Part shown: positions 54,201 to 62,684 of the stretch, piece by piece
Layout: each line of letters starts with the position of its first letter
Numbering within the stretch: position 1 is the first letter of the stretch
DNA from: Flammeovirga sp. SJP92
GTDB taxonomy: Bacteria > Bacteroidota > Bacteroidia > Cytophagales > Flammeovirgaceae
Reading direction: 5' to 3'
NCBI RefSeq assembly: GCF_001583495.1
Contig: NZ_LQAQ01000078.1
Location: forward strand, 1 to 64,000
Length of the DNA stretch: 64,000 nucleotides
Translations under genes and position numbers: made by a program
Notes under the pieces: model-generated
Told to the model about the DNA's origin: nothing
The model's input: the letters and a program-made list of their open reading frames with translations, nothing else
The model's database searches: none

Positions 54201-54336
54201 TGGAGTGGGTGTATTAGTGAAATCTATTGATATCCAAGACCCTGCAGGAACAATTGACCTGTCAGATTTGGTGAAAGGTATTTACTATATCAAAACATCA
54301 AATAATACAAACAACCTCAAAATATTAATTAAGTAA
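51289..54336 (+). CDS. Secreted clan-A (GH30-like) glycosidase with F5/8-type CBM and T9SS tail
   Basis: The 1015-residue protein has a signal peptide ending NLWAQ (21). A TIM barrel (about 25-400) has acid/base Glu165 in LDILNEPGG and a likely nucleophile at Glu286 (FEQSEPDYIG; Glu283 is an alternative). A beta domain follows, then an F5/8 type C (CBM32-like) domain (NVAKGKTIFSVTNE to RMFELEVYA, about 545-685). Ig-like BIG2 repeats (about 690-930) lead to a type A T9SS tail (LVYPNPNNGLFQIRN to NLKILIK). It is thus exported to the cell surface. The barrel looks GH30/GH39-like but I cannot fix the family. The position between a sulfatase and the symporter suggests it makes the sugar that the symporter imports. 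Confidence 0.78.
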   Translation: MRKLLTFLLGSLLATSNLWAQSISVDISKKQQQFLGAGGTCDSYIGHWLSMSDENRLLASKMVAEDIHLDFVKHYINGRPTEENEKQYNNFTAFVEDIRKINPDIKVQMCVQDIPEDLRRDPDKKKEFDDSDPEIYDKMAQYYYSVIEGFHDRGVQIDELDILNEPGGTGFAVYYGGLYKYSVPKLREMIEDPSINTKGMKMPHIGGTSQWSVLGVIKWFDVWKAEIPEAYDEIDVVSTHGYRNGWDEKNYKDIYDYIDGLPFQNNEQTGKLQKGDGLYEIFEQSEPDYIGDVSMGMRISDAINGGVNHFFIFNINNSSGNNAALLQTPSGGSPVKSKVYDGFKQLTSSYPLGSYCLPERGMKDMELTRVLAMRDGDENVVYLNITNIAPEAQTISIDFNDNGANQGIAAVQSWVSTQAYDIEEVMNLNYTQSVDKISFDASPFSVNTLKITLDPNGGAVSLKPQTIEFPAIEEQFLRSTYTLDAVTSSGLPVQYEVVDGPAVINDGVMTFSGEGQVKIRAYHMGNEEFDGAPSVIRSFKVITGALVNVAKGKTIFSVTNEDANYPAKYLIDGDKINKTSRWITEKDIPLPHEVVIDLEEPYDITGVGMWSGSSDGVYSNPLVGFEMSVEVDGQWIKVLEETDNRNPEYIKFFDKITAQKVKLQVNNLDKGTDTRMRMFELEVYAADDTEIEWNLEEGIVMLGDEIQMEATSSTGEPVTFATSDESIATLNETNLLTIVGAGNVQISATTNTAQGVPVTFNKTLNARKENTITWEQDIAKLAVGGAYSLAAQGGSKVKYLLKEDSDAAILEGSSLRGNEVGNITVIAYAEADQVYIESERLEKAVVVKYQDEIDWSEQVTTLKVGGEVSLTAFSIYTDQEVNFIVDDASIAVVEEGKLVGKSAGSVTLKAMTSETETLFAAVEVSKTFKVETDDVTSVDVPSLDQLVYPNPNNGLFQIRNLKANEVIHVFNGVGVLVKSIDIQDPAGTIDLSDLVKGIYYIKTSNNTNNLKILIK

Positions 54337-54387
54337 CACCTCATAGAAACACCTAGAATAACGAATAAATAGTTGGAATAAGTTGAT

Positions 54388-54431
54388 AAAGTCATCCCTT
54401 GTTTACTTGTAAATAGAGGGGTGGCTTTTTT
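54388..54431 (+). terminator. Terminator after the CBM-bearing glycosidase
   Basis: AAAGTCATCCCTT pairs with GAGGGGTGGCTTT using G-U pairs across a 14-nt loop, followed by TTTTTT. It ends the glycosidase transcript and separates it from the symporter gene. Confidence 0.65.
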
Positions 54432-54561
54432 CATTTTTAATGAAAAGTCAGGGCTGATAGGTTATGGATTTCAATTCATTTAGCTTTAAGGAGATAAAAT
54501 CAACATTTTTTCCTAAAGAATTTTAAAATAGTAGAATAAATATTTAAAACTTAAATCTATA

Positions 54562-54578
54562 ATTGCTATATTAGCAAT
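54562..54578. promoter_or_regulatory. Operator-like palindrome, site 4
   Basis: ATTGCTATATTAGCAAT contains TTGCTA-TAT-TAGCAA and ends only 26 bases before the symporter start at 54604. At that distance it would overlap the transcription start or leader, suited to repression. Confidence 0.72.
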
Positions 54579-54603
54579 ATAATAAAGAAACTAGTTTTTT
54601 AAG

Positions 54604-56280
54604 ATGGGAGCGTTTGATTTTTTAGTGATACTAATTTTTTCCCTAATTGTATTAGGTGTAGGAATTACATTTTCGAGAGAGAAAGATTTAAAGGGGTTTT
54701 TCGCAGGCGGTGGAGCAGTGCCTTGGGGTATGAGCGGTTTATCGCTTTTTATGGGCTTCTTCTCTGCAGGAACTTTTGTAGTATGGGGAGCCATTGCTTA
54801 TGAGTATGGTGCAGTGGCAATTGCGATTCAATGGACGATGTGTATAGCAGGCTTCTTAGTAGGTAAACTGATTGTAGAGAAGTGGCATAAAACGGGTGCT
54901 GTGACAGTCGCAGAATATTTGAGATTTAGATTTGATGGTGACACACAAAAGGTATTTACTTATTTATTTTTATTAATGTCTTTTGCCTACACAGGGGCTT
55001 TCTTATATCCTGTAGCAAAGATTATCAGCGTGTCATTAGATGCGTCAATCTATACTTGTATTTTGGTATTGGGCATATTTATGATCTTATATACCACACT
55101 TGGAGGATTAAAAGCAGTAATGGTCACAGATGTATTGCAGTTTGTTATTTTATTGTCCGCCATCATTATTGTCATTCCTTTAGCTTTGAATTATGTGGGT
55201 GGTGTAGACAATTTTGTAAATAATTCACCAGAAGGATTCTTTGAATTGGTCAACAAGCAATACTCTCCATTATTTTTATTGTCGTTTGGAGTATACAATT
55301 CAATTTTTATTGGTGGTAACTGGGCCTACGTCCAACGCTACACTTCCGTATCAACTCCAAAAGCAGCGAAAAAGGTAGCTTACTTATTTGGAGGGTTATA
55401 TATTTTCAGTCCAATTTTATGGATGTTGCCTCCAATGATTTATAAAGTAGTTGATCCCAATCTAATGGGACTTGAGATAGAAGGAGCATATTTATTAATG
55501 TGTCAGAAAGTATTGCCGGAAGGAATGTTAGGTTTGATGATCGGAGGAATGTTGTTCGCTACAGCAAGTTCCGTAAATGGCTCCCTAAATATTTCAGCAG
55601 CGGTGATTACAAATGATATTGTTTTAAAACTGAAACCGAATTTATCAGACAAACAAAAAATACAAGTGGCCCGAATGGCAACAATCTTTTGTGGAGTCTT
55701 TGCTATCGGTGTGGCACTTTTAGTTCCATCAGTAGGAGGTATTGTCAATGTGGTACTCAGCATTAGTGCCGTAACCGGAACATCGCTTTACGCTCCTCCA
55801 ATCTGGAGTTTGTTTTCAGAGCGATTGGGAAAATCACAAATAATTAAAATTACAATTGCAAGTTTGTTGATTAATGTAATACTTAAAATTCTGCCAATGG
55901 TGATGGATTGGGAAGGTTTAAGTAGGGCAATTGAAATGTTAGTAGGTGTCGTTGTTCCGTTTTCGTTATTAGCAATAAACGAATTGCTTCAAAAAGCAAA
56001 AGACAGCATTGAACTTCATCAAGTCAATGAGATAGCAAAAAGGAGAGAGGAAGTGGTTGAAACTGCAGGAACAAATGCTTTCAGCTTAAAAGTAATGAGT
56101 TATTCATTATTTGCGGTTTGTATCTTATTCTTAGGGATTGCCACTACAGGAGAAGACGGTTGGACTTGGCTCGTGGGAATAGGGGCAATCATTGCAGTGA
56201 TGGCTTATGTTTTACTGAGAAAAGCCAATAATGCGGTGAAAGAAGAAGAACATTTAGAATTAAAAGTAAAGAGAAATTAA
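54604..56280 (+). CDS. Sodium:solute symporter (SSS family)
   Basis: The 558-residue integral inner-membrane protein has about 13-14 hydrophobic segments and the SSS-family pattern: TM1 DFLVILIFSLIVLGVGITF, then GGAVPWGMSGLSLFMGFFSAGTF, and LYTTLGGLKAVMVTDVLQF in TM5-6. It would couple Na+ entry to uptake of a sugar, uronate or related solute. No SusC/SusD is present, so this is the only transporter in the window and probably imports a released monosaccharide. The palindrome just upstream suggests regulation by the same factor as neighbouring sulfatases. FAD oxidoreductase and IclR genes follow on the same strand. Confidence 0.88.
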   Translation: MGAFDFLVILIFSLIVLGVGITFSREKDLKGFFAGGGAVPWGMSGLSLFMGFFSAGTFVVWGAIAYEYGAVAIAIQWTMCIAGFLVGKLIVEKWHKTGAVTVAEYLRFRFDGDTQKVFTYLFLLMSFAYTGAFLYPVAKIISVSLDASIYTCILVLGIFMILYTTLGGLKAVMVTDVLQFVILLSAIIIVIPLALNYVGGVDNFVNNSPEGFFELVNKQYSPLFLLSFGVYNSIFIGGNWAYVQRYTSVSTPKAAKKVAYLFGGLYIFSPILWMLPPMIYKVVDPNLMGLEIEGAYLLMCQKVLPEGMLGLMIGGMLFATASSVNGSLNISAAVITNDIVLKLKPNLSDKQKIQVARMATIFCGVFAIGVALLVPSVGGIVNVVLSISAVTGTSLYAPPIWSLFSERLGKSQIIKITIASLLINVILKILPMVMDWEGLSRAIEMLVGVVVPFSLLAINELLQKAKDSIELHQVNEIAKRREEVVETAGTNAFSLKVMSYSLFAVCILFLGIATTGEDGWTWLVGIGAIIAVMAYVLLRKANNAVKEEEHLELKVKRN

Positions 56281-56291
56281 AAAATAGCTAT

Positions 56292-56356
56292 AGCTCCAGT
56301 GATGTGTCTGCCTTATCACTTTTGGAAATGCGAATCACATTTTCAACACTGGAGCT
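56292..56356 (+). terminator. Possible hairpin after the symporter gene
   Basis: AGCTCCAGTG (56292-56301) is inverted as CACTGGAGCT (56347-56356), with an inner ATGTG/CACAT pair. There is no good T-run, so termination is uncertain. Confidence 0.4.
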
Positions 56357-56426
56357 TCGTTATTATCAGTGAATAATTAATCGTTATTCAAAATAATAAT
56401 AGTTGAAAAAACTAGACTGAAGAATT

Positions 56427-58706
56427 ATGATTCAAGAATCTTATAGCAAAAACAGAAGCCTTAAGGAAGTTTCAATTGAAACGGACTTATTAATTGTAGG
56501 TGGAGGATTATCAGGGACTTGTGCGGCAATTACAGCGGCTCGTCAGGGTGTAAAGGTAGTTTTGGTACAAGACAGGCCAGTATTAGGGGGAAATGCCTCT
56601 AGTGAAGTGAGATTGTGGGCTTTAGGGGCTACTTCCCATATGGGAAACAACAATAGATGGTCTAGAGAAACAGGTGTGACAGGTGAAATTCTAGAAGAAA
56701 ATCTCTATAGAAATAAAGAAGGTAATGCTTTGATCTTCGATACTATTCTGATTGAAAAGGTAAAGCAGGAAGAAAACATTACTTTGTTGCTGAATACATC
56801 TGCTTTTGAAGTAGCACATGAGAATACAAGTATTCAAGCTGTCAAGGCTTTTAATAGCCAAAATTCAACACTTTATACTCTAAGTGCCAAGCGTTTTTGT
56901 GATGCATCTGGAGATGGCGTATTGTCATTCTTGGCAGGGGCTTCATTTAGAATGGGGGCTGAAACAATAGAGGAATTTGGTGAAAAAATGGCTCCAAATG
57001 TAGAGCAGTATGGAGAATTATTAGGTCATACTATTTATTTCTACACCAAAGACACAGGAAAACCCGTCAATTTTACTCCTCCAGCGTATGCTTTGAAGGA
57101 CATTACTGAGTTGCCAAGATTTAAAAATATCCAGGCAGATCATACCGGTTGTAATTACTGGTGGATTGAATATGGAGGACGTTTTGATACAATTCACGAA
57201 ACGGAGAACATCAAATATGAGCTTTGGAAAATCGTTTATGGTATCTGGAATTATATCAAGAACTCTGGTAAGTTTCCTGAAGCGGAAAATATGACGCTGG
57301 AGTGGGTAGGAACAGTACCAGGTAAGCGTGAAAGTAGACGTTTTGAGGGCTTATACATGATGAAACAGCAAGATGTCATTGAGCAAAGAAAGTTTGATGA
57401 TGCAATTGCACATGGTGGTTGGGCACTTGATTTACACCCTTCTGATGGTGTGTATTCTTCACTGCCTAGTTGTACGCAGTGGCACTCAAAAGGGACGTAT
57501 CAAATTCCTTTAAGTACAGCCATCAGTAGAGATATTGATAATTTGTACTTTGCTGGTAGACTGATTAGTGTTTCACATGTGGCGTTTGGATCTACAAGAG
57601 TAATGCTGACAAGTGCAGTTGCGGCAGAAGGTACGGCAGTAGCAGCGGCTTATTCTATCAAAAATGATGTGCTTCCAAAGGATACTGTGGAGAAAGAACA
57701 TATTGAGAAAATTCAGCAAGCACTTTTAGAGAAGTCCTCTTACATCCCTCATTTGAAGTTGGATAAGTCTAACTTCTTGAGTGCGAAAGCAAAGGTTACT
57801 GTATCATCAGAGTTGAATTTAGCAGAATTGAGACCTTCAAATACTTGGAAAACATTACAAATGCCAACAGCTCAGATGTTGCCGATCACCAGTGATCAAA
57901 AGACATTGGAGTTGAGAGTTCCAATTATTGCGGGGAAAGAAACTACTGTAGATGTGGAGTTGAAAGTCAGCCTTGATGCAACCAACTTTACACCTGAAAA
58001 AGTAGTAGGAATTCAATCAAAAGAAATAGAAAAAGGACATCAATTTGTTGATTTAAAATTTGATGTGTCTGACTTAGAAGATCGATATGTTTTTGTTTGT
58101 TTTGCCCCTAATCCAGACTTGCAATTGAATTATTCAGAGGATAGAATTACGGGTATATTATCTGTTTTCAGAAAAGAAAATAAAGCCGTGTCGAATTTCG
58201 GTCAGCAAGAACCACCATCGGATATTGGTATCGATGCATTTGAATTCTGGACACCTCAACGCCGTCCTGAAGGTCAAAATATCACAATGCAACTTCAGAC
58301 GCCATTATTCATTGGTAAGAAAGAGCATTTAGATTCAGGAATTATTAGGCCTGTAACATCTACCAATGCATGGATTGCCGCTCTGGATGATGCCTATCCA
58401 ACATTGACATTAGAATGGGAAAATGTGGAGGAAATTTCTTCGATGAAACTTTATTTTGATGCAGATTTGGACCATGCCATGGAGAGTACGCAATTTGGCC
58501 ATCCAGAGTCAATTGTCCCTTATTGTGTGGAATCTTTCAGAATAAAAGATGAGAATGGAAAATGTCTATTTCAAACCGAAAACAATCATACTACACTCTG
58601 TGAAATAACTTTTGATCAACCTGTAAAAACATCGAAGTTAACGGTAGAATTTGATCGTAAGGATAGCAGAATTCCAGTATCTCTTTTTGATGTAATTTGT
58701 GACTAA
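56427..58706 (+). CDS. FAD-dependent oxidoreductase
   Basis: The 759-residue protein has no signal peptide and is probably cytoplasmic. Residues 22-50 hold the Rossmann dinucleotide motif (LLIVGGGLSGTCAAITAARQ) with acidic end VVLVQDR, then VLGGNASSEVRLW, as in the FAD_oxidored group. GRLISVSHVAFGSTR near residue 380 is the second FAD-contacting region. The C-terminal 290 residues are a beta-rich extension of unknown role. The partner and substrate are not evident; members of this group often sit next to carbohydrate genes, and oxidation of an imported sugar is an inference only. It is 146 bases after the symporter and 165 before the IclR gene. Confidence 0.82.
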   Translation: MIQESYSKNRSLKEVSIETDLLIVGGGLSGTCAAITAARQGVKVVLVQDRPVLGGNASSEVRLWALGATSHMGNNNRWSRETGVTGEILEENLYRNKEGNALIFDTILIEKVKQEENITLLLNTSAFEVAHENTSIQAVKAFNSQNSTLYTLSAKRFCDASGDGVLSFLAGASFRMGAETIEEFGEKMAPNVEQYGELLGHTIYFYTKDTGKPVNFTPPAYALKDITELPRFKNIQADHTGCNYWWIEYGGRFDTIHETENIKYELWKIVYGIWNYIKNSGKFPEAENMTLEWVGTVPGKRESRRFEGLYMMKQQDVIEQRKFDDAIAHGGWALDLHPSDGVYSSLPSCTQWHSKGTYQIPLSTAISRDIDNLYFAGRLISVSHVAFGSTRVMLTSAVAAEGTAVAAAYSIKNDVLPKDTVEKEHIEKIQQALLEKSSYIPHLKLDKSNFLSAKAKVTVSSELNLAELRPSNTWKTLQMPTAQMLPITSDQKTLELRVPIIAGKETTVDVELKVSLDATNFTPEKVVGIQSKEIEKGHQFVDLKFDVSDLEDRYVFVCFAPNPDLQLNYSEDRITGILSVFRKENKAVSNFGQQEPPSDIGIDAFEFWTPQRRPEGQNITMQLQTPLFIGKKEHLDSGIIRPVTSTNAWIAALDDAYPTLTLEWENVEEISSMKLYFDADLDHAMESTQFGHPESIVPYCVESFRIKDENGKCLFQTENNHTTLCEITFDQPVKTSKLTVEFDRKDSRIPVSLFDVICD

Positions 58707-58871
58707 AAGTTAATAGTTGTGATAATTTAACTGAGAGTTGATGTTTTTGTAAAAAAAATAGATTTTCACCCCCTTTTTGATGAAATAAGTTAATAAAAGG
58801 CTGTTACATTTTTGTACATTGCAAAGAAATATGTCAGCGAGTATTAATCAAATTTCTAATGAACACTAACT

Positions 58872-59591
58872 ATGATTAGATCAAAAAGACCGGCACAGCC
58901 AATACAAGGCTTAATTGATGGATTGGAAGTGTTACAGACATTAACCGTATTAGATAAACCGGCTTCAGTTAAGGATATATCTGAGATGCTAAACATGGAA
59001 AAAACCAAAGTGAACCGTCTACTTAGAACGCTTTCCTTTTTAGGCTATACCTATCAAGATAGCCAAAGAAGGTACATTCCAGGTGCGGCGGTGCATGTTT
59101 TAGCCGCTCATTCATTACATGCTTCTAAAGTATTTCAGATTGCGTTCAAGTATATCGAACCGCTTTTGGAATTAGATTGTGTAGTGGCAATTGGGGTTTT
59201 ATGGAACAATCATGTTTCTTATTTGTATCACTGGTCACCGGGTATGTCTACAATGGAAGCCATTGGTAAAATGGCCGTTTATCCTTTAGAAAAATCTTCT
59301 ATTGGACAAATTTTATTAGCACATAGAGACGAAGTAGATTTGGACTATGTAGTGAAAGACTTAAAACTGAGCAAAGAATATACAGATCAGTTGAAAATAG
59401 ATAAAGAAAACGGTTATAGCGTTATTAAAAACGAGAAGACAAGTATTGCAGTAAGAGTGAATACAGCAGATGATATTGCTATCGCTCTTTCTGATTTTGA
59501 TGGAAACCATACAAACGAAGAAGTGGTTGAGTTATTGAAGAAAACAACACTTCAAATTCAATCTGCTTTTCAGGCGGCTTCCGGAAGATAA
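58872..59591 (+). CDS. IclR-family transcriptional regulator
   Basis: The 239-residue protein has an N-terminal winged helix-turn-helix (about 12-75: GLEVLQTLTVLDKPASVKDI, then KVNRLLRTLSFLGY) and a C-terminal IclR effector-binding domain (about 85-235: PLEKSSIGQILLAHRDE, SIAVRVNTADDIAIALS). IclR proteins bind small ligands and short palindromic operators. It is the only complete candidate regulator in the window. It is 56 bases upstream of a GH30-like gene and downstream of the symporter and FAD genes. Control of the TTGCTA-N3-TAGCAA sites is a plausible inference. Confidence 0.9.
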   Translation: MIRSKRPAQPIQGLIDGLEVLQTLTVLDKPASVKDISEMLNMEKTKVNRLLRTLSFLGYTYQDSQRRYIPGAAVHVLAAHSLHASKVFQIAFKYIEPLLELDCVVAIGVLWNNHVSYLYHWSPGMSTMEAIGKMAVYPLEKSSIGQILLAHRDEVDLDYVVKDLKLSKEYTDQLKIDKENGYSVIKNEKTSIAVRVNTADDIAIALSDFDGNHTNEEVVELLKKTTLQIQSAFQAASGR

Positions 59592-59647
59592 TTTCAAACT
59601 GACAAGTCTATCGTTTCTATTAGCGAAACATTTTGTGATTAAAAGAA

Positions 59648-61150
59648 ATGAAAAGACTTTGTATTATTCTAATAGCACTACTTTCCTGTGCCAGCCTTAC
59701 GGCACAGGAAAGTAGTCCTTCACTTCACCTTCATCTTGATAAATCTGAACAACATCAGAAAATAGACCACTTTGGGGCTTCAGATGCTTGGAGTATACAA
59801 TATGTGGGCAAAGATTGGGAAGAAGAGAAGAAAGAGAAAATGGCCCAGTGGCTTTTTTCTAAAACGTTAGGGGAAGATGGCACTCCATTAGGAATTGGCT
59901 TGAGTACCTGGCGATTTAATATTGGTGCAGGGAGTGCCCAGCAGGGTGATGCATCAGAAATAAAAGATCCATGGAGAAGATCTTTTGGAATTTATGATTC
60001 ACTTACGCATAAAGTGCAAATCTCAAATCAAGAGGGGCAACTTTGGTTCCTTCAAAAAGCCAAAGAATTAGGAGTTGAACATTTTACGGCATTTGCCAAT
60101 TCTCCCCCATATGCACTAACAAAAAATCAATTGGCACATGGTAATGCTGAGACCACTTTAAATCTTCCAAAAGAAAATTACGCTCTCTATGCTCAGTTTC
60201 TAACTGACTTTTTGATTGAAATGGAAAAAAAGAAGATACACTTCAATTTAATTTCTCCATTCAATGAACCTCAGTGGGATTGGGGCAAAAAGAACGGACA
60301 AGAAGGTACAGCAGTACAAAATGATGAAGTGGCACCAATTGTAAGATTAATGAATGAAGCTTTTCTTCAAAATGATTTAACCACAAAAATTGAAGTAGCT
60401 GAAAGTGCACAGTACAATTATGTTTATGATCCGTCTTCTAATCGCCCTCAAAGAGATCATCAGTTGTGGAGTTTCTTCCATCCTGAAAGTTCTAATTATA
60501 TCGGTGATTTGAAATTAGTTTCCCCTTCATTTTCTGCACATGCTTATTTTACCACTTTTCCATTGAGTAAACTGAAAAGCAGTAGACAGGTAATTGGAAA
60601 CTTGATGAAGGATTACAAAAACCTTTCTTTTTATCAAAGTGAATATTGTTTGTTAGAAAATAATGAAGAGATAAAAGGAAAAGGAAAAGATTTAGGGATG
60701 GATCCAGCTTTGTATATGGCAAAAGTGATACATTATGATTTGACGATTGCCAATGCTTCCTCTTGGCAATGGTGGCTAGCTGTAAGTCCTTACAATTTTA
60801 AAGATGGTCTGATTTACGTAGATAAAAAAGACAAGTCCATTGTTGAAGATTCGAAATGTCTGTGGGTACTCGGTAATTTCTCTCGTTTTGTGAGACCTGG
60901 CATGCATAGAGTTACTGCAGATTTGAAAGGTCAGTTTGATCAGGACCAATTATTAGTTTCCGCTTATCAATCCAGAAAAGAAACAGTTGTAGTGATGGTA
61001 AATTTATCCCATCAATCTATTGACATAGCATTGCCAAATAAGAAAAAGAAGAAAACTTATAGAACGTCTTCAGCAGAAAACTTAAAATATACTATTTGTA
61101 CAGACCACGTCATACTTCAGCCAAGATCTGTCACCACAATAGTGGAATAA
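59648..61150 (+). CDS. GH30-like secreted glycosidase
   Basis: The 500-residue protein has a signal peptide ending SLTAQ (20). FGASDAWS near 42-49 and LGIGLSTWRFNIGAGS, together with FANSPP, follow the GH30 glucosylceramidase/endo-galactanase pattern. Catalytic residues are probably Glu207 (SPFNEPQWDW, acid/base) and Glu332 (YQSEYCLL, nucleophile). A short beta domain closes the barrel (about 405-500). Beta-1,6-galactanase or a related exo-activity is the nearest guess. It sits 56 bases after the IclR gene and 36 before a sulfatase, on the same strand, so one transcript is likely. Confidence 0.8.
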   Translation: MKRLCIILIALLSCASLTAQESSPSLHLHLDKSEQHQKIDHFGASDAWSIQYVGKDWEEEKKEKMAQWLFSKTLGEDGTPLGIGLSTWRFNIGAGSAQQGDASEIKDPWRRSFGIYDSLTHKVQISNQEGQLWFLQKAKELGVEHFTAFANSPPYALTKNQLAHGNAETTLNLPKENYALYAQFLTDFLIEMEKKKIHFNLISPFNEPQWDWGKKNGQEGTAVQNDEVAPIVRLMNEAFLQNDLTTKIEVAESAQYNYVYDPSSNRPQRDHQLWSFFHPESSNYIGDLKLVSPSFSAHAYFTTFPLSKLKSSRQVIGNLMKDYKNLSFYQSEYCLLENNEEIKGKGKDLGMDPALYMAKVIHYDLTIANASSWQWWLAVSPYNFKDGLIYVDKKDKSIVEDSKCLWVLGNFSRFVRPGMHRVTADLKGQFDQDQLLVSAYQSRKETVVVMVNLSHQSIDIALPNKKKKKTYRTSSAENLKYTICTDHVILQPRSVTTIVE

Positions 61151-61186
61151 ACAAGAAAGAAACGAATTATTACAAACAGCATAAAT

Positions 61187-62680
61187 ATGAAAAACAACTT
61201 CAATTATTTTTTATTCCTTATTGCATGTGTTTTGTGTGCATGCTCTACGAATAAATACCAACAGCATCTGGAAAATAAGAAGCCGTTGGGCAAGCAACCG
61301 AATATTGTTTTTATACTGGTAGATGACGCCGGTTGGGGTGATTTCAGTTGCTATGGACAAGAGAAATTTACCACACCAAATATTGATGCTTTGGCCAAAA
61401 GCGGTATGAAATTCAATAGTCATTACGCGGGCAGTACAGTTTGTGCCCCTTCTCGATCCACTCTGATGACAGGATTGCACACCGGTCATTCACCCATTCG
61501 AGGAAACAAAGAAGTAAAGCCAGAAGGACAAGTTCCAATTCCAGCAGATATTGCTTCCTTACCAAAAATGATGCAGTCCAAAGGTTATACAACAGGGATG
61601 TTTGGGAAATGGGGATTAGGTTACCCAGGTTCTGAAGGAGCACCAAACAATCAAGGATTTGATGAGTTTTATGGTTATAACTGTCAAAGATTAGCACATA
61701 CTTATTATCCTTTGTATTTGCGTCATAATGGACAGAAAGTGATGTTGGAAGGCAACGAGGAAGGTGGTCAGAAAGAATACACTCATCATTTAATTCATGA
61801 TCAAGCGTTGAATTTTATTGATGATAACAAAGACAAGCCATTTTTCCTTTATTTGCCATATACCATTCCACATGCGGAAGTGGTTGCCCCAGAAGATTCT
61901 ATTTTCCAGCATTACAAAGAAGTATATCCTAAAGGGAAACCTTATATCAACAAGAGAAATCACAATCCAAACCTGACGCATGAGCAACGTTTTATGATGG
62001 GAACTTATGCCGATCAAGAATTCCCAAGAGCCGCTTTTGCTACAATGATGCATCACTTGGATATTTCTGTAGGAGAAATTATGGACAAGTTGAAAGAGCA
62101 TGGCTTGGATGATAATACCATCATTTTTTTCTCCTCAGACAATGGTCCTCATTCAGCTGGAGGTGCAGACCCTAAGTTCTTTAATTCCAATGGACCTTTC
62201 AGAGGTATAAAAAGAGACCTTTATGAAGGAGGTATCCGAGTGCCAATGATTGTTTCTTGGCCAAATGTGATCAAGAAAAATACAGAAACAGACCATCCTT
62301 CTGCTTTCTGGGATGTATTCCCAACGTTAGCTGATATTGTGAATGCAGATATTGATGCGAAAGCTAACATAGATGGAATTTCGTTTTTACCTACTTTGTT
62401 AGGTGAAGATCATAAGCAAAAACAGCATGAATTTTTCTATTGGGAATTTCATGAGCGTGGTGGATCAAGAGCTGTGCGTATTGGAGATTGGAAAGTGGTT
62501 CAAAACAAATTGAAGCAACCTGAAAAAAGCAAAGTGGAAGTGTATCATTTGCCTTCTGATCCAGGTGAAGAGAATGATGTGTCGGCAAAGCAACCAGAAA
62601 TTGTAAAACAAGGAATGGAGTTGTTTAAATCAGCAAGAGTCCCAAATCAGACATTCCGTTTTCCAGCTGATAATATCTAA
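61187..62680 (+). CDS. S1-type sulfatase, probable lipoprotein
   Basis: The 497-residue protein has a leader ending LCAC (Cys19; Cys at -2 makes the lipobox slightly unusual). DDAGWGD begins the metal site. CAPSR at Cys86 (STVCAPSRSTLMTG) is the formylglycine motif, and SSDNGPHSAGG and GKWGLGYPG follow. Length is typical. It lies 36 bases after the GH30-like gene and 4 bases before the next sulfatase, so it is very likely co-transcribed and translationally linked. Confidence 0.9.
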   Translation: MKNNFNYFLFLIACVLCACSTNKYQQHLENKKPLGKQPNIVFILVDDAGWGDFSCYGQEKFTTPNIDALAKSGMKFNSHYAGSTVCAPSRSTLMTGLHTGHSPIRGNKEVKPEGQVPIPADIASLPKMMQSKGYTTGMFGKWGLGYPGSEGAPNNQGFDEFYGYNCQRLAHTYYPLYLRHNGQKVMLEGNEEGGQKEYTHHLIHDQALNFIDDNKDKPFFLYLPYTIPHAEVVAPEDSIFQHYKEVYPKGKPYINKRNHNPNLTHEQRFMMGTYADQEFPRAAFATMMHHLDISVGEIMDKLKEHGLDDNTIIFFSSDNGPHSAGGADPKFFNSNGPFRGIKRDLYEGGIRVPMIVSWPNVIKKNTETDHPSAFWDVFPTLADIVNADIDAKANIDGISFLPTLLGEDHKQKQHEFFYWEFHERGGSRAVRIGDWKVVQNKLKQPEKSKVEVYHLPSDPGEENDVSAKQPEIVKQGMELFKSARVPNQTFRFPADNI

Positions 62681-62684
62681 AGTA

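Noticed and set aside
59613-59629. GTTTCTATTAGCGAAAC, a 17-base palindrome before the GH30-like gene, considered as a fifth operator
   Set aside because: It has only 5-bp arms and matches the TTGCTA-N3-TAGCAA core at eight of twelve positions; the right half is poor. It may be a different or decayed site.
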